A DNA stretch of 64,000 nucleotides from Heterodera schachtii (GCA_023374025.1 SIJG01000017.1:635671-699670); one strand, 5' to 3'; shown: positions 10,779 to 23,016, counted from the first letter of the stretch. Notes: generated from the sequence alone by a model not told the origin. Numbers and translations are program-made.

Positions 10779-12929
10779 ATGTCGTCGTGCCCCAAGAATA
10801 TCTGCAAGAAGTTTCTTTGCTGTTTGTGTGGCCAACATTTTGATGGAGTTGGTCCGTTGGAGTCCCATTTGGCCCTGGTGCATGTGTTTTACTTGGCCTA
10901 TGAATGCGGTCAGTCCTCAAACACAAAGTTATTTAGAGGCAATTGGTGGTCAAACCTTTAATCGAATTTGACTGCATAACGCTTTCATACATTAAAAAGG
11001 GGGGTGGGTCGGAAATTTTTGCGGAGGGGGGTCTGCCGCCCGATGACCTTTTCTTTTTTTTTGTTTCGGCGCGCATTTTCCAAAAAATTTTCGGGAACAG
11101 GGGGGCCGGCGGTGCCGATAGGCGCCTCCGAGGAAAATTTTATGGGTGTGCTTTGTTAACAGATTTGCATCAAAAAATGGCCAATTTTTGCGATTTTGAT
11201 CTACTTTTTTATGAAAAATTTTTGGACTTTTTAATGAATTTGTTAAGAAATTTTAAAAAATTTGCGACCCCCCCCCCCTTCTCGCTGGCCCCCTTTGCGA
11301 GCGAGGGGGGGGGGGGGCGGGGGTCGACCCCTCCATTAAAAAATGTATGAACGCTTTAAGCATTTTCAGATCTCTGCAAAGATGCGTTGTTTCCTTCCGA
11401 TTTTGCGTTGCGAGAGCATTACGTTAAAATCCACAACAAAACATGTTTTACTGTGAGTTGTTCTTTTGGAGTTGTGTTTATGGGTCAATGCCGTTCGTAT
11501 AATTTTGTTAAATTAAAACCTAATTTTTCAAATAAAGTGGTTTTATACAGAGACGGGTGCTGGACCCGGGTCCCGTGCCAAATTTTACGAGTTCCCAATC
11601 ATCCCGCATTTTGGGAATTGAGGGTTAATTCTTAGAATCGATCAAAGCTTCTGTTTTTATATTCTTTTCGCTCTTCTCAGGTCAAATATCGCGTCTCTCC
11701 CGAGTTGGAAGAGCGACGCGCATTGCTCCATCGTTTGGTCGATCAGTCAATGCATAAAACGGGAAGCGGCACAATTCAGCAGAACAAAGCACCGAATTTG
11801 GAGCCGCCCAATTCGTACACTTCTCAGCTGCTGATGGATTGCACGTCACTGCTGCAAACGCAACTGATGGCAAGCAATCACTTTCTGAACAATGGCATCA
11901 AAAAGGAGAACGATTGGGAGGAGAGAAACGACGGCGAAAGGGTCGACCATTTGGAGGGCGAAATTGAAGGACAGCCAATTGAGGGGGTTGGTGAACTGAT
12001 AGAAGACAGCAAAACAAATGGAAATCGATAGGGTTAAGGTCACCTTTTGCGCTCACAAACGCAACGCTTTGATGGGTCAGAAACGCACCTTTTCTGATGA
12101 AGACAATTCAACTTTGTAAAGCCAATTGCAATGGGAAAGTGTCACTCACCCAAATTTAAGCAATTTGAACGATCGCCTTTCGCCGATGCCAATGAATTCG
12201 CTTAATGCTGCAATGGATACGGAAGAGATGCTAAACGAAGCCAATTTGGAGATTAAAGGCACAATTTCAAACAGTGTTTGCTTTTATTTTGTTTTATTTT
12301 TTAGTTTCTCCAACCAAAAAACAAACAAAAAACCGACGAAAGACACACCGAGACACGGGAAATGACCAAATGCACACGAATTCCTCGCAAGGGTCCAATG
12401 AAGAAACGAAGCAGCAAAAGGGAGGAGGGGTAATTTTATTTGTACTTTTTGCATTTTGTCTCCAAGAATGGACAGATTTTAATTTGTTCCGGATTAAGCC
12501 AATGGTTGAGTGTTCGGGCTGCAAACGGATGGTTGGCCAATATCGCAATTCGATGCTCATCCATGTCAGGTCAGTAGCCCATCCAAATGATTGAGTGGTC
12601 GAATCCGACTTTGACTGTTCTGTCCTCGGTCAGTACGCATCACTGCGACCAGCCGATTTTCGAATGTATTGCGGACGGATGCGGGAAGAAATGGTACTCC
12701 ATTTCAGCACGGACCAAAGAGCACATTGAGGCGAAGCACGGAGGTGACTTCAACTTTCTTCAGGTGCCCATCATTATTCATTTGTTGCTATTATAATTTT
12801 TAATTTCCCATTTTATTTGACTCTGAAATTCAAACATTTACCCCCCCCCCCCCCCCCCAGGACAATCGCAGTTCGCTGTTGCCTCTTCTCCGGTCGACCG
12901 CCGTCCGCCTCTTTTCTGGTGCTTATTAA
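10779..12929 (+). CDS. C2H2-type zinc-finger protein, nematode-specific arrangement
   Basis: Two standard C2H2 fingers lie at the start: CCLCGQHFDGVGPLESHLAL with its VH, and CDLCKDALFPSDFALREHYV with its KIH. They join in phase over an intron (10914-11370) that contains a dispersed G-rich repeat. A long acidic, Gln-rich middle follows (11692 on: KYRVSPELEERRALLHRLVD). Two more atypical fingers lie near the end: CSGCKRMVGQYRNSMLIHV and FECIADGCGKKWYSISAR with HIEAKH. The last exon, 12861-12929, is entered through an acceptor whose pyrimidine tract is 18 C in a row, and ends SGAY-stop. Probably a nuclear DNA-binding protein; the target is unknown. The middle needs two very short introns (about 31 and 46 nt) to stay open. 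The start ATG is 233 bp after the MADF stop, so the two may share an operon. Confidence 0.78.
10985..11350. repeat. Dispersed G-rich repeat, copy A
   Basis: Lies within the first intron of the zinc-finger gene. It shares GGCGGTGCCGATAGGCGCC and then TTTGTTAACAGATT...TCAAAAAATG with a second copy at about 51560-51900. It contains C9 and G13 runs. No coding frame is credible. Confidence 0.65.
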
Positions 12930-13287
12930 GCGCACATTTGTGATTTTTATGTTGTATTTTCTGATCACTTTCACTGTATCGGGTACCATTTAATGCAAAT
13001 TCCATCACATTGGAAAATAAAATATTTGCAATTGCCATTAATTGTTTAGGCCAATTAGCAGTATTAATAATAGAGGAATTGTATCTCCTTTTTACTTATT
13101 TTTCACCATTTTGTGATTAATCACGCTTATTATCTTATAGTTTTCTGTGTTTATTGGATTGTTTCTTTTTCGAAATAATAATAAATTGACTCAATTATTC
13201 TTCATTTTCTGTACTTTTTACTCGTTCCATTCTTTTCTTCGGAATAACTTTTTCTTTCCCTTTTCCATAATTTCGTTTCTTTTTTAA

Positions 13288-15481
13288 ATGTTTACAGCAC
13301 TTTTCAAACGTTTTTCTCCAAAATTTCTTTTCAAAATGGAAAATGGGACGGCAAAGTCAGCTGCTGAATTGGCAACAAACAATGGACGGGGACTGCGTTT
13401 GGTGTGGGTCGACTGCGAAATGACCGGTCTTCCGGCGGACAATCACCGATTGGTGGAAATTGCGTGCATTGTGACGGAGGCGGACCTTACGGTCGGTGGG
13501 CATTTGGACAATTTATACAAATCAATGTAATTATTAAAAATTAATTAGCTGAATAAGGGGTGAAACGAAAATTCCGTCTATGAATTAAATGAATTTCAAT
13601 TCGTTTGATCGTTGCTTCTGCCTTCTCCTCTGGAGTCTGTTTTCTCAGCTTTGAATATACGCTTTGAGTTCTGAAAATGCCTTTTGAATTGATTCGCTGC
13701 ATTTAATTCGATATATAAAAATTGATAGGTTCTCATGCCACTGGAAAATTTAGGGAAGTTAAGCACATTCTAAGGTTGTGCAGCTAGGCTTTTGTCAACA
13801 GTATCGGCATGTAATATCGGATCCACAGATCGCGATTTACATTTATAAGCGGAAAATGGATCTGAGGATTGGGTCCTAATCTTTGTGCATGTGATAGGTA
13901 CAGATACCATCATATTCTCCCAAGCAATGGCACAATTTCCCGTTGTAAGAAGCTCAAAACATAGCCAGTAATCAACAGGAATGCCTTTGCACATTGTTCA
14001 TGCTTCCCTTTCTTTCATTTGCCATACTACCGAATGCCCCTCCCTATGGAACTTGCCTTCCGGGCTCACCGCACTGTCTCCATTTTTGTCCACCTTTTTG
14101 AAACCCCGTTCGACCGCCTCGTCCAATGTTTTGGCGTTGAACGTATCCAACTTCTTTTTCAACTCCGCCGGGTCCATCGTCTTCGATTTGTTCTGCCAAA
14201 ATTGCAATGCCTCCGCCCCGCTGATTGACCCGTTGTCGTCCGCGTCCACTGCCTGGAACAACTGCCTGAACTGTTCCTCCGCGTCAACGGGCGCCGCTTC
14301 ATCATCGTCGTCTGCTGGGCCATCCGTGGAATTGGCATTTTGTTGGCCAAAAGCCTAATAGCAAAACCAATACGGGAAGAAGCGGATCGAAGTCTAATTT
14401 AACTTTTTTAAATCATTTGTTTACCAATGAGAAGAAGCCACCAACTGCGAATGTCACTAGCAAAAGAGGAAAAAGATGCATTTTATTGGGCAGGGAAAGT
14501 CGATTGGAGAAAAACGGGTCCGTTTGTCTATGAATGATTGGCGATTCAAATAAACGAACAATTTTTTGTAATAAAAGGCCGACCAAAATGAAGAGAAGTT
14601 GGGGAAGTGAAAAGTGACTGATGGATGGGAAACGAAGTGAAAGTGAGAATTGTGACGGACTAACCGACGGATGATTAATAATTTGATGTGGTTGCTCGTT
14701 TCAGAAAGAGGAGTACGTCTGGGACAGGGAATGTCCCAGGATTCGGCTTGGGTGGAGAAGGTATACCGTGCAAAAATTCAAGTAGTTAAATACATTTTTA
14801 AAGAAAGTGTAAACCTAGGGAAGGAGTTCGGCTGTACGTCGTACTCATTTTCCCTCTCCCCTGAACTTGATGACACCCTCCCCCCCCCCCCCCCACTCCC
14901 GCCAAAACATTTGTTTAGCCCATCGCCGAATTCGGTCCGGTGGCGATCAGACAACCGCCGGAAGTGATTGAGGGTATGACCGACTGGTGCAAGGAGACCT
15001 TTTCGAAGAACGGACTGATTGAACGGATCAAAGCCAGCGACACAGGCGAGCGCGAGACTGAAAAAATGGTGACCGATCGCGGAGGGGAGGGGACGCTCAA
15101 ACAAAACCAATGCATTGATCGATTAAGGTCTTGGACTTTCTGCGTGAGCATACGCCCCCCGGGGAGTGTCTGTTGGCTGGCAGCAGTGTGCACCAGGACC
15201 AGGTGTTCTTGCGCAAGTACATGCCCGAGTTGTGCACCCATCTGCACCCGTATCGCATCATCGACGTGACCACAGTGAAAGAGGTGCCGAGGAAGACCAG
15301 GGATATTCCACTTCAAAATCAATCACTTGTGAATTTCTCACAGTTGGCCAAGCGTTGGTATGAGCACACCGAGGGATGGAAGAAGTTGCCGCCGAAGAAG
15401 GAGATCCATTTGGCACTGGACGACATTCGCGACAGCATCAACATTTTGAAGTATTGCCGTGAGCACTTTTTCGCCAAATGA
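13288..15481 (+). CDS. REXO2: Oligoribonuclease (DEDDh 3'-5' exoribonuclease)
   Basis: Degrades 2-5-nt RNAs to mononucleotides in mitochondria and cytosol. Four exons in phase give 215 residues: 13288-13491, 14919-15068, 15128-15283, 15344-15481. The DEDDh residues are visible: D and E in [11 protein letters not shown] in [17 protein letters not shown], and H and D in [13 protein letters not shown]. The [20 protein letters not shown] block is also typical. Two in-frame ATGs may be used. The first (13288) adds [15 protein letters not shown], an Arg/Lys-rich leader that looks like a mitochondrial presequence; the second (13336) would start the cytosolic form, matching the dual targeting known for REXO2. 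The first intron (13492-14918) contains an antisense EF-hand gene. The acceptor at 14918 lies shortly after a C14 run. Confidence 0.95.
13998..14481 (-). CDS. Small secreted EF-hand calcium-binding protein, nested in the REXO2 intron
   Basis: Two exons, 14425-14481 and 13998-14354, give 137 residues. [19 protein letters not shown] is a clear signal peptide. After it comes an acidic Asp/Glu stretch and then EF-hand 1 with a canonical 12-residue loop, [12 protein letters not shown]. The second loop, [12 protein letters not shown], has G where the position-12 E is expected, so it may bind Ca2+ weakly; alternatively G-GCAAGT there is a GC donor and the true end lies in a further exon. It looks like a secreted or ER-lumen calcium-binding protein of calumenin-like character, but it is shorter than that family. 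The whole gene sits antisense inside an intron of REXO2. Confidence 0.82.
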
Positions 15482-15629
15482 GCAACCAACCAACGGACAC
15501 ATTTCTACTTATTGTTTCATTTTGGCAAATTTTGTTTGTTTTATTTATTATTGTATCGGTTTTCATTCGCGCATTCCAATCAAAAAATCCGTCTGTTTGT
15601 CCATCATTTCTTTTGTGTGCTTCTTCGCC

Positions 15630-16857
15630 TTATTCGTTTCTGATTTTGCCATTTGTCACTGTTGCTTCATCTCCATGCCAATTTCCTACTCTCCCCCAGT
15701 CGCTGTCCGTCCTCAGCCGTTGCAACCGTCGGCCTAACATTTCGCATTGGCTTCTTCCCGTTTCATTTCGCTGCTCCGTATCGGGCACGTCATTTTCAGC
15801 ATTCGCTTCAGCTGCGGCACCGCTTAACTGCTGTAGTTGTTCAATGGACGGCCTTCTAAAAGGACATTTTGCCAGCGTTAAAAATAGCTGAATGGGAATG
15901 TTGCCCGTTTACCTGCAGAATGCCTTCGCTTCCCCTTCAAAACCGCACCGAATCTAAAAAAGAAAGGCAAAGGACAGTAAATAAAAAATGCCATGACAAA
16001 ATGCCAAAGACCGTCCACTCACTTTGTCGGTTAAAAATGCGATGAGTGTTCGCCATGCGCGTCCCGCTTCACGCGTCTTTTGGACCGTTTCAACCGCACA
16101 AAATTTTTCCATCGCAATTTCCTTAGGTGGGGGGGGGGGGAGTAATTGAGGAGAAATGTGATCATTGATCAGGTAGTTTTGGCATGGAATTTCCCACTCA
16201 CCCCCAGTTTTTCCCACACTTCGGCACTCAGTCCGGACGAATGAGCCAAAATCTGACAAAACATGGCGGATAGTCTGGTGCCCCCCCCCCCCCCCGCCAC
16301 TGACCGCGTGTTGCTGTCCCACCCCTCTGATCAGCGAAGTGATCTCTTCAGCGCCCTCACTCCCCGAGGGCCCTGCCATGTCCACAAAAGTGATCAGTTC
16401 ATCAAAGAATCTGTCGAATCAATAAGCACTTAAAAAATCGTCACGTCCCTCTCCAAAACTCACTTGGCCATCAGTCGGACGTGTTCGTCCATTGTGGCCA
16501 AATTGGCTAAATTTCCATTTGACGAAGAGGAGGCGAAACAGTCAACATATTGGGCCTTGTAGAATATCTGAATAGCATTTCAAACTCTTTGAAGTTGCTC
16601 GAGACTGAAAGGCAAAACAACCGGAGGACTCTCGAGCATCACTAATGATTTTCAGATTGTACAAATGATTTCCGGATTTGGCCCGTATAAATGCTTCATA
16701 TCCCTTGGCATTTCGTCTCCTCCTCCCACTCCCTCACATCTTTCACTTTCGGCTCCTGCTGCTCCAACTCGACGAGAATCTTGCGCATCAGCGGGGTCAA
16801 CTGATGGCGCATTTGGCGCCAAGTCGAACACAAAGCGCCGCGTTGGTTGGGACTCAT
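15630..16857 (-). CDS. Nematode globin (glb family) with C-terminal extension
   Basis: Seven exons in phase give 248 residues: 16738-16857, 16464-16567, 16305-16410, 16202-16252, 16023-16121, 15913-15953, 15630-15855. The A-B helices read MSPNQRGALCSTWRQMRHQL. KVKDIFYKAQYVD gives the C/CD corner. DEHVRLMAKFFDELITFVD is the E helix, with a His that could be E7. ITSLIRGVGQQHA is the F helix with the proximal His. GLSAEVWEKLGEIAME and REAGRAWRTLIAFLTDKI are G and H. About 75 polar residues follow the fold, as in many worm globins of unknown role. Heme binding is likely from the conserved F8 His; oxygen storage, sensing or redox use cannot be told. It is convergent with REXO2: the two stops are about 150 bp apart. 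One acceptor (16121) follows a run of 12 C on the coding strand. Confidence 0.9.
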
Positions 16858-19600
16858 TCGGCACAGCAGAGACTGAGCTTCGGTTGGCCCTATGGAAGGA
16901 GCGATTCAAACGTGCACGAGACAGTGCCAGTACCGTATCGGTGCCGTGACGATTTGCTACGGTAAGCACGAGAGCCATGCCGAATGAGCGCGGCAGAGGG
17001 AGCGGACGAAGCGACGGGCGAAAAAGGGCCATTGCAGTGGTGAGAAGACGCCGAATTCTCTGGACAATTTGGCATTGTTATTATGGGAATCCATTTTTAA
17101 TAAGTTAAAGCCTAATTCAAAAGATATGGATGAAAAAGTTAGCCAAAAAAACAATTTATATTTATTTTCAAGATTAATTGTCTCAATTTCCTTCGAGAAT
17201 TAAAATGCGCCGACCGAATGCTTTTTGTTTGTTTATTTTATCGCTTAAAATTCACAGAAACTTACTTGTGGATGAATTCGGAAAACGCAACGATTGGGCA
17301 CGGCGAAAAATGCCATTTTTGAAGGTGGAAGAAGAGGAAGACATTTGGCCATCGGATGGCATTTTAACGGGCGGAGGGAACTGAGATTAAAAAGGGGGAG
17401 AGTCACTATGCTCAAAATTAATACCAAAGATTAAATTTGATGGGAGGAAAAGAGAAAGAAAGGAAATCCGAACGCAAAAATAGACGGACTCAAAAGAATT
17501 TTTGGGCTTGGAATGGAAAGTCGCAATTTGTGGGGGGGGGGGGGGAAGGGAATGAGAGGATCATCAAACCAATGGAAGGGGGAAGAAGAATGATGCGTTT
17601 TGGAAGAGTACATAATTCAATGTGCTGCTGCTGGTATGGAATTGGGGGTTTGCTTCCGGTATGGCGAGTCGTGATTAGGAAGTTCGTTTGGAGAAGGGAC
17701 CAGGGAATTGAAGCGGCGCTGCCGGGGGTGGGGGGTAATTGGCCAAGGCCATCCCCCGAGGGCCCATCTTTGCACTGGATTGGCATGCGCTTTTCTTATC
17801 GCATTTCACAGATGCCGTGGTCAATTGGGGCAATGATTTTGTCACAAAATGAATTTTGGAACTCTCTGGCATTCATTGTTAAAACGAAAGAAAAACAAAC
17901 ACATAACGGAATTTATAATTTTTTGCTTTCCTATTCATTCCAAGGCAACGGCACATTCGCTGGAGGGAAAAGCGACGACGGAGGAGGGCAAAAAAGGGGG
18001 AGGAAAGGGAGGGGGAGGGCACCCATTCATCACACTTTGTTTAACGGATTGACCCCAACGCTGCCCTTGACAAAACAACGATAATGAACACCCCTTTACC
18101 AAATTATGACATCGAAAAAAGCAATGACGAAAATGGGCACGGGGAATTTAAAAGCAAAAAAAAAAGATTATGGGCAAATGGGGACGGGGGAGGGGAGTAA
18201 AAGGGAAAGGGGGGAGGGAAAAACGGGTGAAAGAGAGGAAAGAGGGCGGGGGGGGGGGAGGGGGGGCGGAAGAAAGGCTTAAATGTGAGGGCCCACTCGG
18301 ATTTGCGGTGAAAGGGAAATGCTCATCAGAAATGGATGAATGTGCAGTCATTGGGAAGGAAGAGGGCAATTTGTTGGGCCAAACTTTGGCGTCGGAAAGT
18401 GTCCCGAAAGAATTCGCCGTTTTTGGGGGAGCAATTAGAATTTGATCACGAAATGGAGCAGAAAGGGGGGGGGGGGGAATTCGTAAATGTCCCAAGGGGA
18501 GAATGAAATGTTTGCGTGAGTTTTGTAGTGAAAAGGAAACCCCGAAAACATCGCCGGATGGGAGGGACGGAGGAGAGAGAGAGAGAGAGGGGACAGACCC
18601 CCCCCCCCCCCCCCCCCCCGCCGGGGGATGCTTTTCCTTACCCTTCCGAAACTCTCCTTCCTCCCCCCTCCCCCTCTGTCTCAAAGGCTTTTTGCCGTGC
18701 CGCCGGTAAATTAACTTAATTTGGCGTTGAATGAAAAAGGAACACTAAAAAGCAGTGCAATCCAACAAATGTGAACAGAATGAAAGAGAAAACGAAGGGA
18801 AGGGAGGGGAGGGACATTAAGGGATTAAATTGGAATAAGAAACTTACATTTAATGTTAAAAATGGTAAATAAGTGAGTGAGCGAAAGTTTATGCACTTAA
18901 AATGGGTTCGCATGAAAAAATGGGCAAGCGGAGGAAAGAGGGGAAAAAAGGGGAGGGGGGGGGGGGAAGGGAAGGGACGGCATCTGAGGATGGCACTGGG
19001 GAAAGAAACCGTGGGAAATGCCATTGGTCAGGGAATGAGAGGGGAAGGGAATGAATGGAGACGAAGTTCGGTTGATGAACTGTTGCTTTCGCACGTGGTC
19101 ATCGCCTGAAGCAGACAAAAAAAAGTCGGACGGATTTTGAGACAAATGAGGAGGAAAAAGAGGGGGGGAGGACAGCTCAAGAAATTGGTTTTTGACCAGG
19201 GCATTTAGCCAGGGTTATTACTAGGACTTAGGAGAGAAGCACGGTTTAAATTAGAGTGAGATGAAACACCTAAAAAACTCTATCGGCCTTTTAACATATA
19301 TTTATTTTCTTAAAAAAGTGCAATAAAATTCAGCAAAGGTTAAAGAAACATTTTCTTTTTATTTAACAAAAACATTATGTTTGCAATAAATCTATTTTCA
19401 AATAATAACTCTTGAAGGAGAAAGCCAAATAAATTAAATTCGCCTTCCTTTTTTTCCCTGCGGCGCCTCTCGGCACAGACAGACAAACGAACAGCAGAAA
19501 CCACTGTTATTTGACCACCAACCATTTTTTCTTTCTTTCCTAAAATAATAATAAAATATAATTTTCTAATTTTTTTAGCGGGGAAGGGACTGCTGGAAGA
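16858..19600. other. Gene-poor, purine-rich stretch (+ strand)
   Basis: Dominated on the plus strand by GGA/GAA-rich sequence with G runs (for example 17531-17543, 18249-18266, 18952-18966) and one C run at about 18597-18619. The open frames here (up to 215 codons) are made of Gly, Arg, Lys or, on the other strand, Pro and Ser, and have no family character. I see no gene. It may be the upstream region of the globin. Confidence 0.55.
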
Positions 19601-22600
19601 AATGCGAACAAATTACAAAAGTCCCCCCCCCCCCCCCCCGGTGTATCCGTTTGCCTCTTTGTCCCCCCTCCCTTTGCGAATGGTCACCTCTACCCTCTCT
19701 GGAATTAAACGTAGCTGTTTACTCCTCTTTAAATTGCTAATTAATAGTTTGACTTCCCATTCAAATTCGTCTCTAATTAAGCATTCATTAGCCTTTGATT
19801 TGGTCGGTGTTTCCCCAATTGCCTTCATTTGCTTTCTCTCTCTCTCTCATTCCCTCTTTTTTCTCTCCCCAAATGCCCTCTCTTTTCCCCTCCCATTCCT
19901 TCGGGGGCTTTTTCCTCCCGCTTCTTTTCCTCTCCTCTTTCCTCTTCACTCTCTCCCGGTCAATAATTTTTGAAAAGGCCGAGTGGACAAATGAGCACAG
20001 AGAAATGGACTTTTGAATTGCCATTGCCTCGGGCGTACATTACACATTCCTCGGGTCATTTTGCTCTTTTTTTGACGCTATTTTGGCAATTCAAACTCGG
20101 CATTTTTTCTTTTCGTTGCCCATTTTTTGCCCTTTCGTTGCTCTTCCGGCGAATTTGTTCAATCAGTGGCTAATTTAATCTAATTAATGCCCAAGGCTCA
20201 ATTAATCGCTTTTCCCTCCGTCCGTTGTGCAACTTTGTCGTGTTTCGTTTTGTCTGCCCCCCCCCCCAATTTCCCTCCGTTTTATGCTTTTTTTGTAATT
20301 CATGCATTCATTCCAATAATAATAATAGTTGCGTGTTGTCTCCGTTTCCCCTCTGTCACCCCAGGGGACATTTTGCCGCCTTCGGCAGCGAATTGTCCCT
20401 TTGATTACCCAAAAGGCCATCCCAAAACTCGTTTCCCAAATTCATTTCGTCCGTCCATCTTAGCGTGAAATCAGCAGATTGGCCCAGAAGGGAGGGCGGG
20501 GGAAGGAGACGCATTTGGACATTGGACGAAGAAAGTGCCAAAGGGAGGGAGGGAAGGCACAACATTTGGCACATTCTGAGCACACTGTCCGTTATTAAAC
20601 ATTGGATTTTATTTTTTTGATTTTCATTAAGCCTTAATTTTCATTCGAAGCGAACCCATGGAAAAAGGGGGGGGGGGGGGGGGGCACTCACTTTTCCTCC
20701 TCTCCTCTCGATGGGTGCCAACCAATTGGAGCCTTTCCGAAGAATCTTATCTTCCCCCCCCCCAATTGAGCCCTCGCTTTCTCTTGAGATTTGCTGCTGC
20801 TGCGGAACCCGCAATTTCCCCCCGCCTCCCCTCGCGCGAATTGTATCGATTTGCGTTTTCTGGGGCGTTCGTCCGTTTAGGAAGATGCGCCAAACCGATT
20901 GAAAAAGCCCAAAATTGGGTCTTTTCCGCAATGCTACGCTTCTTCCCACTTCAAAGTGTTTTGTCTAGGCTTTTTGCCCCTGTCCGTCCGTTAATTGACA
21001 ATTAATGGGGCGGGTAATGCCCTCCCCCCCCCCCCCTAAATCGTTTCGTTCTCATTTATTTCCATTCCTCCGTCAGTCACTGATCACTGATCAGCGGTCG
21101 GTCCCGGCGATTGTTTGTGCTCTGATGATCAAAAAGGTCATTTCCGACAGCGACAGTTAACTGAAATAAATTCTCACAATTCGCTGCCCATTTCCGCCCA
21201 CTTTTTCCTAACGCAACAAAAGCCCATCAATAAACAAGGCAAATCAGTGCATTTAATCTGCTGCAACACATTCCCGCGGGCTGATCCGTATAAACCGTTC
21301 ATTCATTTGTAATTTGCTTCATAAAAATTAACCCCTCGGGCAATTTTCTCTCCTCCCAATTGCTCTAATTGCTCTTATCCCTCCCTAATTGACAGTCCGT
21401 TTGTCCAACAAACAAAGGATGCGCTTATGTTCGATGAGTGCATTTGTCCCTCCCCCGGGCACTCTTTCACCAATTCAACCCAATCCCCCGGGGGCATTCT
21501 CCAAAATTCTATTCTCCACTCGCACATTGGCCTAAACAATTCTTCCGGCGAAGAGTCAGTCAAAACATTAATCCTTTCCACACTTTCCCTCTTCTCTTCA
21601 ATTTCTTTCTTCTTCCGCTTCTCCTGCCTTCCTTTTCCTCTCTTTATTTGTCTCTTTTTCTCTTCCGTCTCCCTCTTTTCCTCTCTTTTCACTTTTCTCT
21701 CCTTTTTCTCTTCGTTTCTCTCTCTCTCTCTATCTTTTCTTCCTTCCTTCGTCTTCTCATCCATTTCCTTTTCATTTCTTCCGTTCTCAGCAGAAGTTCT
21801 TCCCTCTCCCATGGCCCTTTTTCCTCCTCCGCTTCACACCAAACTCTCCAAGTTCATCATCATTATCACCATCAACTTCTTCCTCATCTCCCACCATTAA
21901 TCGAATCATCCCCTCTTCTCTTCCGTTCTTTTTTCTTCCATTTCCTCCCTGAATTTGCTCTTTCACTTTTCGTTCACTTTGTATGGACCAAAACATCCGA
22001 TTTGCAAATGTTGTTCATCCGAGTGGAATAAAGCGCTCACAACCTACAGAAGTGATCAGCACTGGCTGCTGATCAGGAAGGGGAGGGCGGGGAATTAATG
22101 CCCCGGAGGAGGACGGGGGGGGGCAAGGGATAATCCCACGAAACCGGCGCTGGTGTTTAAAATTCATTTTATTCACCTGAATCCGTGAAACTATTTCATC
22201 CATTTATGATCAACACGTAAAAATTATTTCGGTTATGCATTTTTACAGTCTCTCTCCCTCCATTTTCTCTTCCTTTTCCTTCTCTCTCTCTCTCTCTCCC
22301 TCTCTATTCCCTCAGTCTCTTTTCCGCACCCTCTTTTTCCCTCGCTCTCTCTCTCTATCCCCCTTTTAAAATTTCCTCCAGTGTGATAATGCGTTGCTCC
22401 GATCGATCTGCCGGCTGATCCCGCCCCGTCCACTGGCCACTCTTCCTCCCTCTTCCTCCCTCTTCCTCCTCCTCCCCTTCCTTTGTCCCTTCCCTTCTCT
22501 CATTATGAATGACTTCCTCTTCCTTCTCACATTTTGAGTGCCCATTATGTCCATCAAAATCAATTGGCTGAACGAATGAAGCAAATTTTGACAATATTTA

Positions 22601-23016
22601 TGGAGGACAGAGACAAATGCGCAACTAACTCATTAGAACTGATTAACCGATAAACAGAGGCTTCTAATTGCATGATTATGCTAATCAACAATTTGTGACA
22701 AACAGTCCATGGTTATTATTTAAAGACAGAATTAATTATGAGTTTCTCTTCCACCTCAAAATATGGTATAAATGCCGTTCGTTTATGAGTTCCCGCCCGT
22801 CTCCATTCCATGCCAATTAATTAATTGCCCCTCCCCCTTTTTTTCCTTTACCACCCTTCCCTCCAATTATTTTCCAATTATCCAATTTCACTTTCACAGT
22901 GCACTTCTTGCGCTGCGTGCTCATCCTATGTGATTGTTTCTGTTCATTATTCACCCCCCCCCCCCTCCCCAAAAAAGCGTCCTTTAATTTTGTTTTTTGT
23001 TTCCCGGCGCCGGACA
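19601..23016. other. Gene-poor, pyrimidine-rich stretch (+ strand)
   Basis: TCT/CTC-rich on the plus strand, notably 21540-21960 and 22238-22500, with C runs at 19623-19639 and 21026-21038 and a G run near 20667. The 197- and 157-codon frames at 21427-22031 are Ser/Phe/Leu repeats of the tract itself. No gene is supported. It may hold regulatory DNA or 5' non-coding exons of the RhoGEF: CGTCGTAAGT at 23029-23038 is a good donor after an ATG at 23017. Confidence 0.5.

Noticed and set aside
18148..18709. 178-codon Pro/Ser frame (-) and Gly frames (+)
   Set aside because: Low-complexity purine stretch with G and C runs; no splice sites or motifs that join to a gene.
21375..22031. Three long frames on both strands
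   Set aside because: Products of a pyrimidine tract; Lys/Glu/Arg or Phe/Ser/Leu only.
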